Below, piece after piece: positions 42,780-55,192 of a stretch of DNA of 64,000 bases. Within the stretch, counting starts at the first letter, position 1. Every line of letters begins with the position of its first letter. Source of the DNA: Acanthosepion lycidas (lineage: Eukaryota; Mollusca; Cephalopoda; Sepiida; Sepiidae); contig OZ010578.1 in assembly GCA_963932145.1 (NCBI GenBank), positions 36,916,190 through 36,980,189 on the forward strand, read 5' to 3'. The notes under the pieces are model-generated. The model searched no databases. It was not told the origin of the DNA and saw only the letters and a program-made list of their open reading frames with translations. A program made the position numbers and the translations under genes.

Positions 42780-43190
42780 TTGTATTTCGTGTCCTTTCAG
42801 GACATAGGCGATTATGGCTCTCCACTTCCTCTATCCCTTGTGGCTCTCAATAAGTTTTGTACCTCTGCCAACTCCCCAAGACCATGTTCTGTCATCCACT
42901 TGCTTAAGTCCACTAGATATGTCATGGATTGAATTCCCTTGTCTTTTTTTTTTTCCTTCTATTCAACCTGTCGGTATCAGATTCTCCAGACTCTCCTTTC
43001 TCGTTACGTATCCCACAAATTTCATCTGCCTCTTCCTTATGTTAAGTATAAGCTTCCTCCTTGTTTGCATCCTCTCCAAGACATTGTTGCTCACATGTTC
43101 GTTGCATGATATCCTCAGCATCCTTCTGTAGTACCACATCTCCATTACCTTGAGTCTCTTCTTCATCTTTGAGACAGCCAATATATATTA
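42780..43190 (-). pseudogene. LINE RT C-terminal relic
   Basis: Minus strand from 43,181: KMKKRLKVMEMWYYRRMLRI, HVSNNVLERMQTRRKLILNI, RKRQMKFVGYVTRKESLENL, IPTG. Out of frame, the region equivalent to YLVDLSKWMTEHGLG and the WRAMI stretch near 42,810 follows. This is the best preserved copy of this LINE tail here. Confidence 0.9.
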
Positions 43191-43195
43191 TGGAT

Positions 43196-43583
43196 AAAAT
43201 TGATTTATTTTCCATGGCTTGTCAACCCTTTGCAGATTATTTAAAGCCAGAAAATATTTTTTTAGATTTAAAATTTAAAAAAAATATTAAATGATTTAGT
43301 GATATAAGCCTTACTAATTAACTCATGGTTGGGGAAGAAATAGAACATTCATACCTTTCACAATGGTATTTGCTTGTAAATTAATATAACAAACCCAACT
43401 GGAATTGGAACTTGGCTCTGTGATTAACAATTCTGTGCCCTCATCACTTACACTAGCTGTACATCCAAGCTTACAACACCTGGTATTCCAAAGCTCTCAC
43501 CCATCTATGTACTGACCAGGCTTGATGTTGCTTAACTTTGGCGATCGTACAAACTGGTGTTTCAATGTGATAATGCCATAAAC
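43196..43583 (-). mobile_element. 5S-tRNA chimeric SINE, full length (copy 3)
   Basis: The minus strand begins GTTTATGGCATTATCACATT, then GAAACACCAGTTTGTACGAT, CGCCAAAGTTAAGCAACATC, AAGCCTGGTCAGTACATAGA and TTTGGAATACCAGGTGTTGT, then AAGCTT. This is essentially a complete 5S rRNA gene outline. The tRNA-like part CTAGTGTAAGTGATGAGGGC and CCAAGTTCCAATTCCAG follows, then TTTGTTATATTAATTTACAA, an AT-rich body, and the tail AGCCATGGAAAATAAATC. Confidence 0.9.
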
Positions 43584-43689
43584 TATCTTTCAGATATGAT
43601 TATTGTGTAATCACATCAGAAATATCAACAGGAGAAACTTGCATTAAATTTTACTACCTCAGTATATGGATCAGTTAATAACAAATTTA

Positions 43690-44310
43690 GCATAGGTGAT
43701 AAGGAGTAGTTTTTCCCAACACTGCAAATTGCTACAAAGCCAAAACATTAATCTAAATACTAAAGTCATGTTCATAAATAGCCCCGTCAGATCAAGATAT
43801 TCATATGGATGTCATGCATGGTGCCAAACTTTTTCAGAAATATCTAAGTCAGCTGTATATAACCACTTTCTAAGATCAATAGGTTAAAAATGGATTTGAG
43901 TGAATTAAACCTGAAGATTTTAGCAAAAACCATCCCTCTTTGAACATTGTCGGCTGGCGCTACTGAGTCAGAAAGAACTGTACCAAATAACAAAAACCAC
44001 ATCACTTGAGGACCTTCAGCAACAGCTAAAATGAATATCACATATCATTTGAAGAGAAAATGGCATAATCAGGCTGTTGACATTTCACACTACCTCAAGC
44101 AAAAGGTTAGGAAGGAAACTCCTATCAATACTGGAAAGTTTGATAATACTAACAGTTACTGTACTTAAACTATTTTATTGAAAATTTTTAAAGATTTTAT
44201 AAATTTCAACTAAGTAGCACTTGCTGATCAACCATGCTGAATATTTCCTTATAAGGAAACGACTAATGTTACCATTACTATTTCTCTTTCCATATCTTAT
44301 GAAACCTTCA
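43690..44310 (+). pseudogene. LINE RT C-terminal relic (second LINE family)
   Basis: Plus strand: LNTKVMFINSPVRSRYSYGC, then HAWCQTF and NHFLRSIG. Frame-shifted sequence equivalent to PEDFSKNHPSL follows, then HYLKQKVRKETPINTGK (near 44,095) and a 3' UTR with ATTTCCTTATAAGGAAACG. The 3' 250 bp closely match the minus-strand copy at 59,380-59,770. Confidence 0.8.
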
Positions 44311-44319
44311 TTTTTAAGC

Positions 44320-47300
44320 ATATATACTGGCATAATTTTATTAACTTGAATGTTTAAAAACATTTTTATGATACTTTTTAATTGGAATTTTAATACCTAA
44401 GAAGGAAAAATCTCAAATACATTTCCTAAAATCAGACCTAACATCAAATTTTTTTTAATTTTATTTATTTTTTGATGGGGATTCTTTGTTAGGCTGAGAA
44501 CTTGTCTTCATATTGTGTGAATTATTATTCCCAATTAAAATACCAAACTTAAAAATAGAAAGCCAAGGCATTGCGATAGTTTATTTTTATTTTTTCTGAA
44601 TTTTTTAGATGAGTAATTATTATACATGTCTGAAGATGAAGACATTAGCCACATCAAATTGGTATATAATAAACCTTTTTAATTATTATTACTCATTTAA
44701 ATACTGCCTTTAGTAGCTTTCTTGATAACGATTCACTATCTATTTATAAAATTAACATTAATACTATTTTATGTGACTGATATTCAGAAAACTTAAAACA
44801 ATTACTTAGTTACTTATTTTGGTGCATCATTTTACTTATCATTGTCATGTGACATAAACAATGGTGTTATATGAAGCATAAGGTGGCAGAACAAAGAAGA
44901 AACAACAGTGGTTTAAGAAATAAACAATTGTCTTAACAAAAATACAACAAATGGTAAATTGGTGTAAATGTCTCATTGAAAGAAAGAGATTAGAATTGTA
45001 AAAGTTGTCTGCAGACATATGGTAAGAGAGAGGGTGAGTTGTGACTTACTACAGTGATAGCCTTTGTCGAGTTGTATTCGAACAAGTGTTGTGAATCCTG
45101 GCTGTTGTGCTATCTGGCTGCCTAAGATGTCCCTTTGATGGACTTTTTATGTCTTTTTCTTAGGCTCAGATCAACTCCAATTTTTATTCTGTTTCTTTAG
45201 ATTGGAGTGGGTGTTATTGGGTGAAAATTCTGGATTGTATTTTTGTTTGAGTTTGTAAGTAAAATGTTAGCTATATGCAGAGATGTTGTGCAGGTGACGG
45301 AATTCTTAGTTCAGTCTTGGGTTTTGGAGCATTCACATCTGGCCAGTGGTGGAAATTTGTGTAACATGAATCAGATCTGGTTTTAGGAAGATTATAACAA
45401 TAGTCAGTGCATTATTTAAACAAATTAGCTGTAAATAATCAAGTGCCTTTTTAAACCATTTTCATTGTCAATTGTTTTTTTCATTTACATAAGTTGCAAA
45501 GTAATTATTCTAACATGGTTAATTGAAATAAGTTCTGCACAATTTGTCGCAATAGTCTATTAAAGTTTTCTTTTTAAGTATTAAGGAACTGACACTATAA
45601 TTAGCATTTAATCTAGAGTTATCACAAATTAATTTTCTTCATTGAAAACTTGCAAATTGGTGGCCTGATTGGAATAGAAATTACTTTGTACAAGTTAGAA
45701 TATTTTAATATTTTCAGTTTTGCACTAACAAACATCGAAATTGGAGCATTATTATAAATTTTCCTTGTCCATAACTGTGTAAAATAGTTTCACAAAATGG
45801 TAACTGAAGCTGAAAAGTTACACAGGAGAAAACCTGTAATTTGATATGATTGTGAACTTTATTACAAATTCAGCATATGTAAATATGTTGTCTGAAAATT
45901 ATCTGAGGACACATGTTAATTTGATACATTGTATATTTCAGCTCAAACATTATTCCTACTTTCTCAAATTTTAATTTAAAACCTTAGCAAAAATGTTGGT
46001 TTTGGGTAAATTAGTTAAATGCGATTAATTTTCATTTTAAATTGTCTGTATTTATTAAATGAAGCATTGTGGAAAAACTTACAACTATTTTTCTTTTTTT
46101 TGTTGTTTGTTTACAATTAATAGTTGTATTTGTGTTCATCTTGTCTGGTTTGAGAGTGCTCCTCCTCCTGACTGAGAAAACATTGGTGTTACATAGCCCT
46201 CCCAGTTCTAGACCCATGCTGACTATTGACTAATACCTGCCCAGTATCATTCATATGCATATAGTCAGCGCCACCTACTCTAAGTAGAACGTCAACAGCC
46301 TATTGTGGAAGAGGACATAACTCTTGATGTTTAAAACACCACACACAACCAGAGCCTCTTATTGGATTAATCTGATTCTCTGTTATAATATTATATATAA
46401 TAGTTTTACATTATTTACATTTGAATTATTGTTCTCATTTTTATTATCATAACATTTCAGCCACTGTCACCTCTGATCTCAATAAAGTGCTTGTCAATTT
46501 GAGTGAATATCAGGGAATTTATGTAAATAACTCCTCATCCCAGAAATTCAAACTTGAAATTCTTAGATGAAGCAACTACTTTTTTTCTTTAATTTTATTA
46601 TTTGTTTACACTTAGTAATGGTATTGGATATGAGTTTTAAGTTATCCAAATTTCTTAATTGTTATTCATTTTTTTATTAATCTTTCATCTTTATTATTGT
46701 AGCATTTTTTTTCATAATTCTCAAATTACTTTTATAATCGATGACTGACTATTAAGTAAATATCGTGTATCAGAAATAAAGTAGCCTCTGATGAGATTTG
46801 AACTTGCATTATATCAGTTTGGAAGTCTGTTCAACACTGGACAATGCTTTACTCATTTAGATAGAGATCAACTAGCAAATTTCTATTCATCTAGCTTCAC
46901 TATTATCTGGCTTTTCTGATTTGTTTACACCTACTAGTAGAAATAGTGGTAGTCATAACAGTTTTAAATTATCTTGAATTTACTTATGATCATAGAAGAA
47001 CTGAAGAATGAAGGTTGTGATAAAAAAGAAGCACCAAAAATAATATGAATGAAATATTAGTTGAAAATGAATAATTGAGAATGTTAAATTTAAGAAATTC
47101 AAACCTGCTATTATTATTATTATTATTATTATTATTAAATCTAAAGAAGCAAAATGAAATAAGATGAAAGACTGGTCAAAAATTAAAAACTTGTTTGGTG
47201 CCTTTTTCTAAGCTGATGGCAAGATGATCAAATTTTAAGTATAAACTGTAACCAATTAAAATAACATATTTATTAGAAAATGTTTTAATACAGGAGGAGT

Positions 47301-47660
47301 TGTAAAAATGACTTAAACTCTTTTCCTGTTAACCAGGTGTTGTTGCCAGACAGGGAAATTAATCTTTTGACACAGCTGCCCATTTCAGTTTCATTCAAAT
47401 TGTGTGTGTGCGTTTGTGTGCCTGTATATTCATTTAATGACAGCCCTGAAAATTTATCTGCAAAATTTTATAAAACACTCTTTAAAAAGCAATTATTACA
47501 AATAAATTAAAAAAAAAGTTCAATTATAGGTTTTTTTTTTCTCCTTGTCTCCAATTTTATTGTGTATGGTAGGGGTTGTCCAGACTGAGTTGGAGGGAAA
47601 TGTATTATTCCAATGTCTGATTTCAAACTCGGTCAAAGTGTGTGTATGTCAATATGTATG
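44320..47660. other. 3.3 kb of AT-rich DNA, no gene recognised
   Basis: Noted only: a CTGAAGATGAAGACATTAGC stretch near 44,621, similar in style to other foldback-family ends; a tRNA-like minus-strand scrap (GCAAGTTCAAATCTCATC, near 46,792); (TTA)n at 47,109-47,136; and a GC-richer patch at 46,140-46,330 of unknown origin. Confidence 0.4.
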
Positions 47661-47669
47661 TATGTATGT

Positions 47670-47886
47670 CAGTCATTTGACTTTATCAAGGCAAGTGATG
47701 ATAAACAAAAGCAAAATGTTATGTAGTTACATGAAATTCAAAAATCTTTAAAAAAAAAAGACAACTCCTGTGGAAGCCTCTTTTTGAATATTAGTAACTT
47801 TTTTTTTCTTTTTTTTTTTTTAAATCTCCTGTAACTGCACAACATTTCGCTTTTGTTTATCATCACTTGCCTTGTTAAATGACAAA
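47670..47886. repeat. 55-bp inverted repeat
   Basis: AAGGCAAGTGATGATAAACA, then AAAGCAAAATGTTATGTAGT (about 47,689-47,728), pairs with ACAACATTTCGCTTTTGTTT, then ATCATCACTTGCCTTG (47,839-47,874). The loop is about 110 bp with T-runs. Confidence 0.75.
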
Positions 47887-47988
47887 ACATGTTGGCAAGG
47901 ACTAAGTGCTATTTTCTGATTGTCTATTTGTCTTCTCTATAGATTTATTCTGAGAACTTTCACACACAACTATACACACACATATATA

Positions 47989-48815
47989 TATCAAGTATGT
48001 GGTGCAGTTCAATTTACATTACATGAATAATTCATACAAAAAACAGATATTGAACTTAATAATATAAATGGCGAGAATACATCTTCACAAACAAATTTAA
48101 TAAATTACATTAACCTCAAACCAATTCCAGTTGCATAAGGTCTTTTTTTATTGTTTTTACAAGCTTTCATCTATGCATACAGAAATCATCAGGTTTAAAA
48201 ATAGATTTGTTTTTTACATCCTGGTAATAACAGGACAACGAAAGAATAGATGTAATCTGAAATATGTTTTTAGAAATCTGTTATTGTTAATTGTAAGAAA
48301 TTTTGGAGCGTGCAGTCTAGGAGAATTCTTTTGTACTGGTAGGTTTTTCAGTCAATGTAGCATGAACTAAATTGTTCAATAAATAGAGGAATGTCACAGT
48401 TATTATCCGAAAGTTGCACGTCGGATCAGTTATCTTAATATCAAGTATGTGGTGCAGTTCAATTTACATTACATGAATCATTCATACAAAAAACAGATAT
48501 GGAAGTTAATGATATACATGGCAAGAATCCATCTTCGCAAACAAATTTAATAAATTACATTAACACTGAACCTGTAGATGAATGTTATGATCCCCAATAC
48601 CTGATGATTTCTGTATGCACAGATGAAAGCTTGTAAAAAAAAAAAATAAATAAATAAAAAAAAGACCTTATGCAACTGGAATTTATAAACAGGGATCATA
48701 ACATTCATCAACAGGTTCGGGGTTAATTTATTAAATTTGTTTGCGAAGATGGATTCTCACCATTTATATCATTAACTTCAATATCTGTTTTTTGTATGAA
48801 TGATTCATGTAATAT
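47989..48815. repeat. Foldback of three related segments
   Basis: ATCAAGTATGTGGTGCAGTT, CAATTTACATTACATGAAT, ATACAAAAAACAGATAT, then AAACAAATTTAATAAATTAC occurs directly at about 47,989-48,112 and 48,441-48,565. It occurs inverted at about 48,730-48,815 (GTAATTTATTAAATTTG-type complement, then ATATCTGTTTTTTGTATG). Inner arms ACAAGCTTTCATCTATGCAT (48,160) and its complement (48,608-48,635) also pair. Confidence 0.8.
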
Positions 48816-48819
48816 ATAT

Positions 48820-49913
48820 AATGTCAAATGCACAAACTTCACTAAGTAAGGATTGTGTTCACATGCAAAATGGATGCAGTCAAGTGGTTATATCATTCTG
48901 ACAACAAAGAAAGAAAGAAAGAATAATGTGGGCTTGAAACTGAGAATTGTCCATTTTCATTGGTTAGGAAGAAATACCAGCATGCATCTGTAGAAATGTA
49001 TCCGTTCTGCAGATTGTAACCAACACAGTGCGTTACAGAGAATCAGTTTCATAATATATATTTACAATATTTCATTGGTGGAATTTGAAGTCGGTTAAAT
49101 GTATTAACAGCTGAAATAAGATTAAAGAAATACCAGCAAAACATTAACACTTACAATTTTTAATTTTAATCTCTTTATTACTGTTTTTTTGGTTTGTATG
49201 ACAGAAAAAAAAAACTTTTTACACAGAGCTTTTATACCTTAAGAAAGCTGTAGAATAAATCGGTAGAAACACTGTGGCAACTAAAAAAAAAAAGAAAAAA
49301 AAAACAAAAACATAAACAATATCATTACAGTGTCTACATGTCCTTTCTGCTGACAATGTCATTCATTTTAATTGCAATTATTCATCATTGTTGCCTTTCA
49401 TGTCACACTGTCCTTTTCTACTTCATCGGTTGGACATTTTGTCTTTGTTGCAAAACAGACATTCCTTTCTTTTGACATTTTCAACTTGGAAGAAAGTGAA
49501 TATTCTCAAAGCCTACAGGAATAAAACCATCTTTTACATTATAGATATTTGACTAAATTTAGTCTGTTTCTGAAATATATGTTCAAGAGTTTAAAAGTCA
49601 AGGAGATTGTGTCAAATTTTCTAAGTTGGGAAGACAATTTCTACAGAGAATATGAAGATTTGAAATCTTGACATTTATCTAAGGGTGAACACTAATTAAC
49701 TGGAACTAAAGGAAATGAACAACTACCTCAGCCACCAGGCATACTTTTGTTTTCCAATTATTTTGTCAGTGTTACATGATTGAAATAATAATATATATTA
49801 ATGTTTTCTTTTTTTTTTTTTTTTTTATCTATCTATATGGACAGGTCCATCTATGAAACGCTGGAGTTGGGATGTTGAAGGTAACCTCAATCGCCTAAAT
49901 GACAAACCTTTTA

Positions 49914-49958
<45 letters not shown>

Positions 49959-50015
49959 CATCCACAAACACTGTTTTGCTGTATCATGGCTCATCTGTTT
50001 TGTTAGACATCCAAT
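48820..50015. other. AT-rich DNA, (TA)n at 49,916-49,954
   Basis: No gene recognised. Confidence 0.4.
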
Positions 50016-50019
50016 TGTT

Positions 50020-50095
50020 CTAGCCGAGATCGAAACCCAACTGATTTGACATCAGTCTACTCCTGATCTATCAGCACCCAGTTGAGAGGAATGCT
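50020..50095 (-). mobile_element. tRNA-like SINE head
   Basis: The minus strand GGTGCTGATAGATCAGGAGT, then AGACTGATGTCAAATC and GGGTTTCGATCTCGGC, shows tRNA-like A- and B-box spacing. Confidence 0.45.
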
Positions 50096-50212
50096 AATTT
50101 TTACGTACTTATTCTTCAAATAAACATGCCAATGATTGACAGGGCTCAATTCATGTAAGGGCTTTGCAGTACTAGCTATATATATATATATATATATATA
50201 GATAGGTGAGAG

Positions 50213-51050
50213 GTGTGTTCAAAAAGTATCTTACCTTTGGGCATAAAATATTCAGTTTTGTACATTTTTCAAATTTTATTTAATCACCTTCAAAATACTT
50301 GCGAGTACACACACTTCTCCCAGTGGTACTGTGACTGTTGGTAGCACCTCTGGAATGCAACCTCTGAAATGCTATGGAGCTCCACCATTGCTTTTCTTAT
50401 AATTTCTTCCCATGACTCAAATCACTTTCCTTTCAGGGAGGTTTTCAGATTGAGGAAGAGCCAAAAGTTACATTGTGACAAGTCAGGAGAGTAGGGAGCC
50501 TGTCAAACAAGTTATGTGTTGTTCTTGACCAGGAAAGTTTGGATTATGTGGGCAGAATGAGTGGGCGTATTGTTGTGGTGATATTGCCAGTTTTTGCCAT
50601 CCACATGTCCAGCCTCTTTCAACACTGCATCATAAAGGTGACGTATAACCACCAAGTAGTCTTCCTTATTGTTTGGCCTTGTGTTGCATATTCATGATGT
50701 CCAGTACCATGGGAGTCAAAGAAACAACTCCACTGAGGTTTGGCCACAAATGTACCACTCATTGATTTGAATTTTGCCCATGGCATCAACAAAGGCCTGC
50801 TGAATTTTCTGGATGGTTTGAACCTGGGTATCTCCAAGACTTTATACATATATAATATTTATTTATATTTAATACATATTTATATCTCTGTTCAACGTGT
50901 TTAGTCATCTTGCATGGAAAATGAAAATCTGAGCAACCATGTCACATCCGTACTCTAGACGTAACAGCTGTGAAAATGCACAGTAAGGGTGGCATCACCT
51001 TTGACCCAAGGGATTTTGCCCATGTGCTACTAGTTTGGGAAGATACTTTT
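50213..51050 (-). pseudogene. DD34D mariner transposase relic with TIRs
   Basis: TIRs: TTCAAAAAGTATCTTACC (about 50,218-50,235) against the complement of TGGGAAGATACTTTTTGATG (about 51,037-51,056). Minus strand interior: CFFDSHGTGHHEYATQGQTI (about 50,660-50,730) and QAPYSPDLSQCNFWLF (about 50,450-50,500). The third catalytic aspartate, expected before F-x-LF, reads N. Stops occur in NNT-stop-LV-stop-QAPYS. At about 0.84 kb it has lost the N-terminal part. Confidence 0.85.
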
Positions 51051-51059
51051 TGATGTAAT

Positions 51060-51435
51060 AGAATAACCTGTCACCCCCATGAGTGACTACACTATAGGTA
51101 GTAATTACCTATAAGTATTTGTAAGTCAATAGACTACAGAGTCTAGCTGGTATTTGTTGAGTACGACTCACTTATGTGAGAACTACCAACCTTCCAATAG
51201 TAGCACTCACTACTGGATTGACTTGCAATGACCTTGTGCATAACTGTTACCTTTTTCTTATTGTACTCGTCTTTTACACTAAACCTTTACTTATTTTATC
51301 TACCTTGTTTTTCAAATATATATTTCTATTAGCATGGAATATAACATTTTTTGAACACACATTTTCAAGGACTGATTTAAGAGCCTATATTAGTATCTTT
51401 TGTATTGTCAGTGATACTTTATTTTAAATTGTCTG
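51060..51435. other. Unassigned AT-rich DNA
   Basis: An 83-codon frame at 51,176-51,427 has no recognisable motif. CTACTGGATTGACTTGCAAT and GGTAGTAATTACCTATAAGT look repeat-like, but no partner was found in the window. Confidence 0.3.
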
Positions 51436-51439
51436 ATCA

Positions 51440-51505
51440 GCACAGATTATGTAACCACCCTAGCAGACAGAGGTACTCAGAAATGAGTAGCCATTATTAT
51501 TAGTA
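51440..51505 (+). mobile_element. SINE tail fragment
   Basis: AACCACCCTAGCAGACAGAG, then GTACTCAGAAATGAGTAG, matches the 3' part of the SINE at 42,333. Confidence 0.6.
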
Positions 51506-51869
51506 TTATGTTTTGAGTCTGCTATTTTAAAAGCTGCCTCTAAGTTTCAATCTCAAGAGACTGCATGCCAACAAATGATTACTGTTGGTACAATTATTTG
51601 GATTTGATGCCAGCATTCCCAGCATCATTTTTCTTAATTGTATGATGTCATTGGAATGTGTATAGTAGTTTAAAATGTGAAAGTACAGAGAAAATTTATG
51701 TACAATTAAAATGTGTAAACAGAATAAATGGAGAGTTTGCAAAACTAAAATTATGTCACGAGTATAAAAATTCAGTAAACTTGCAGAAGAAACTTCAAAA
51801 TATGAAAAATATTCATAGCAAAATGTGTTGGATTGTAGGGATATATGAGAATTTCATTAGTGTAGATCC

Positions 51870-52045
51870 ATAATCTGTCTCACTAATAAGACTTTTCTGA
51901 AGATATCATGAGTGAAACCTTTTTGAATTTCAACCAAACTCGGCCCTGCAGATAGTTGAGAAACATAATTTTTCATATTTTTTTTTTTTATGATTCCTAA
52001 TGAACCAATCACAATTGGGATTGCTTGAGATTTGAGATACCACAT
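51870..52045 (-). pseudogene. LINE C-terminal fragment
   Basis: Minus strand MWYLKSQAIPIVIGSLGIIK, then KKNMKNYVSQLSAGPSLVEI and QK, corresponds to the KMWRM...IPVVV...GR segment of the fragment at 32,040 and extends further C-terminal. It is the tail of the same kind of LINE ORF. Confidence 0.65.
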
Positions 52046-52049
52046 CTTC

Positions 52050-53185
52050 TAAATTTTTATTTTTTTGTATTTGCTTTGTTGAATAATTCAACTGTAATAT
52101 TTGCTTCAATTGGGATTGTTTGCAAATATTTAATAATCATATCAGTCTTATTGGACTGGAAAATTTAACAGCTTAGATACATTTTCATTAGATGTCACAG
52201 AATGTAATTTGTGTTCCCACCATTTTTTTTTTTTTTTTTTTTTTTTGACTATGGTAGGTTGTACTTGCAAATATATACTAATATATTCACTTGTTCAGTG
52301 AATATATTGGCATATTCTGTCATGGCATGAAAGATCATCTGTTGATGATGATGATGATGATCATTATTATGACTATTATTATCATTACTATTACTGTCTT
52401 AAAATATTTTAAAAAAATATTCCCCCATTAATGCCCATTGTCATTGGTATTATTTATTGGTTTATGCCTATAACCTACAAATGCCCTCCTACTACTGCCT
52501 TATATTTGTGAAAGCTGTATTAATGGATTAAACAAATTTATGAATATGTAATATAGATAGTATAACAGTTATTACTGTTGAAAATGGAGTCAGTGAGCTG
52601 GGTTCAAATTCCAATATAATCTGCTGATATTCACTTTCACACCAGGGAAAATCAAAAGCTCATAATTTTTCCTTCATTTATGAGTTAAATATAAAAATAG
52701 ATTAAACTCTCTATCTTTAGCATCCAAACTAAGAAAGCATTGAGAAACTAGTATCTTTTTCAAATTCATAATTCATAGAAAAAAATAGGAGGAATCTGTA
52801 AAGAACCTATGCCCTAAAGATGGAGATGGCATTTAAAAATTAAATAAACAGGCTTAAAAATATATAGATTATGAATATGCTTAGCTACATGTAATCTAAA
52901 TATATTCCGTACTTATAAAGATTTTACCTGTAAACTTTAAATGTTAAATTTGATTTATATCAGAAATTTATTGCAAAATAAAATGAGAGTAAGTACACAA
53001 TTAGGTGAGAAAGAAATATACAATATTTGTTGTTTTATATATGTTTTCTTACCATGACACAATGCACTCGTCTCTAATTGTATTTCAGTGTGTTTAATGG
53101 ATATTTTGAAATAGTGTTGTTTTTTAGTTATAAACAGCTTACATTTTCTGATCTCCTGGTTAATTCTTATGAATAAAACAAACCT

Positions 53186-53210
<25 letters not shown>
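52050..53210. other. AT-rich DNA, T-runs, (GAT)n
   Basis: (GAT)n near 52,342-52,360. GGGTTCAAATTCC at 52,601 could be an isolated B-box-like SINE remnant. No gene. Confidence 0.4.
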
Positions 53211-53215
<5 letters not shown>

Positions 53216-53217
<2 letters not shown>

Positions 53218-53460
53218 CTTACAGCCTATTAATCTTTTATTGGTTATTTAAAGCTGAAACTTTTTTCTTTTAACAATTTTTTGGGAATAACAATGATTTT
53301 TCCAAATACAAATCCTACTATTTAACCAACAGCTGGTAGATTAGTGGGGGAGAGATGTTTTCATGCCTTTCTCAAGGGCATATGCATGTAAGTGAAGGTA
53401 AAGAACCCAAGTGGAATTCAAACTTTGGGGTGTAGGAAATACCACAGGAGGTTGAATGCT
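53216..53460 (-). mobile_element. 5S-tRNA chimeric SINE, 5' truncated (copy 4)
   Basis: Retains the tRNA-like B-box end (AGTTTGAATTCCACTTGGGT, minus strand), TACATGCATATGCCCTTGAG, AAAGGCATGAAAAC, body and tail GGTTATTTAAAGCTGAAAC (plus strand). No 5S part. Confidence 0.7.
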
Positions 53461-53469
53461 ACTTTTCAT

Positions 53470-54970
53470 TTTTAACTTAAAATAAACACACACACACACA
53501 TATATATCACACCAACTCTTACAAATTCATTTTAATTTCTAACTAGTTCAGAATTATTTATTTTTACTCCCTCTTTATTTCTTTTTGTAGGAACATTTTC
53601 CGTCAATACACTCTTTATTACTATTATTTTATTACTAGTTTTTACTTCATTTTGTTATTGTTGCTTTTTATCCTAAAGCTCAGAGCCAATATTTTTCGTT
53701 ATTATTGTAAGAGTAGCATGACACCCAATCTGATAAGGGTATACCAGGAACATGCATCACAGCCAAATGTGTGTGACATGGTGACAGATTTAGATAAAAG
53801 CAGTGTATATCCATTCAGGTGGAACCCAGTTAAAAATACCTTCAGGTCAGATGACCCCATCTACTCACTCTCCAATTGAGGATGTTTTGAAATATCTACA
53901 TGTGACACACAAGTCACCTTGGTTGCCTCATCCTTTGAACTTAATGAAAAATCCTCTTGGCATCTAGCCATAATTCTTACCCACTACAACCATATATGAG
54001 CAGAAATGCACAGTATGTAACCCCAAGGGGACCTGCCCTATTGATTAGGGTCAGGAAACTGACATCCAAATCAGTGATATCAGAATATTTACTGAAGGCC
54101 ATCTTAATTCACCAAGATTAAAAAGGAACATGTTAACATCTTTAATCCATTAGGATCAGAAGTGAGTTAAATAGCAATAGAGTTCGAGATTAAAAAAAAT
54201 CTGAGGTCATAATTCCAAGGTTCAAAAATTTTAAAATATCGAGACTGTAAGTGTAAAGAATTTGCATCATAACTGACAACACACAACTAACTTTTCACCC
54301 ATGAAGAGCTAAAAAAAAAAAAAAAAAAAAAAAACCTGTGGTTCAAATTAGAGTTCCTTTATTGGAGTAAGAAAGATTGTGATTGGTCAAGACTGGTAAG
54401 AAAAATAAGCAATTACCATATTTAGTTGTCTACTACTAAAGTTGTCCTGATCTTGATTTGGTCTTTCTTTGTTGACAGCACAAAGAATATCTTGTGGAGT
54501 GATTTCACAGTGGAGGCTTGTATTTGTACTAAGTTGGTTCTAAAATAGGTTCTACGTACAAAACATTAAGAACTTGATATAATAGGTATAACGCAGAGTA
54601 ATCTAGTTGTGGTCGCTGATACTTTAGTATTCGACTAACTGTCGTCCGACATCGACTGACTCACCGACTGACTCGTTACTCTTACTACTTATTATAGGTG
54701 AGAGGGTCTATTAATTATAGAATAGGTGTGTTCCACCATAACAGAATACAAATTCTTTTTTGAAGTAAGACTTAGTTTTCTCCTATGTTACCACGACAGC
54801 CATACCTAGTGTAAACATCAGGACTTTATTATTATTATTTGTAGTTTCATTCCATTTTAATATTACTGCTTTTTATCACAACATTCTGAGTTGATGTTTA
54901 CTCTTTTATAACGACAACTGAAGATCAAGTAATCAGTTGTGCTGTTATTGTTTTTTAAAATAAAAATCTG
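53470..54970. other. AT-rich DNA with an unclassified GC-richer patch
   Basis: The segment 54,440-54,760 (including TCGTCCGACATCGACTGACT) is compositionally unlike its flanks and might be an LTR remnant, but it lacks decisive signals. An A-run of about 24 lies at 54,310. A 75-codon frame at 53,652 is not supported as a gene. Confidence 0.35.
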
Positions 54971-54974
54971 AAAG

Positions 54975-55190
54975 GTAACTTTGTGGCAACAGTTATCAAA
55001 ACTTTTGAGATAATTATTCAACTTTTTATATTTAATTCAAACTATCATCCTTATTTTGCTAAAGATGTTTAATATGTCTGTTATCTTCTAAAATTCACTC
55101 AAGAATTTTTTTTTTTTTTTTTTTTTTTTAAATCAAAGATATTAGTCTGTATGATATCTGAAAGAAAAGCAACTCATCTATACATCCTAT
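54975..55190. repeat. Dispersed repeat pair, first copy
   Basis: TATTTAATTCAAACTATCAT, a T-run, AGATATT...GTCTGT and AACTCATCTATAC occur in the same order at 58,265-58,525. Confidence 0.65.
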
Positions 55191-55192
55191 GA

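Noticed and set aside
53652-53879. 75-codon plus-strand frame
   Set aside because: No recognised family and no flanking gene structure; the surrounding DNA looks like unclassified repeat.
54440-54760. Possible second LTR
   Set aside because: Different composition from flanks, but no TATA/AATAAA/primer-site order could be established.
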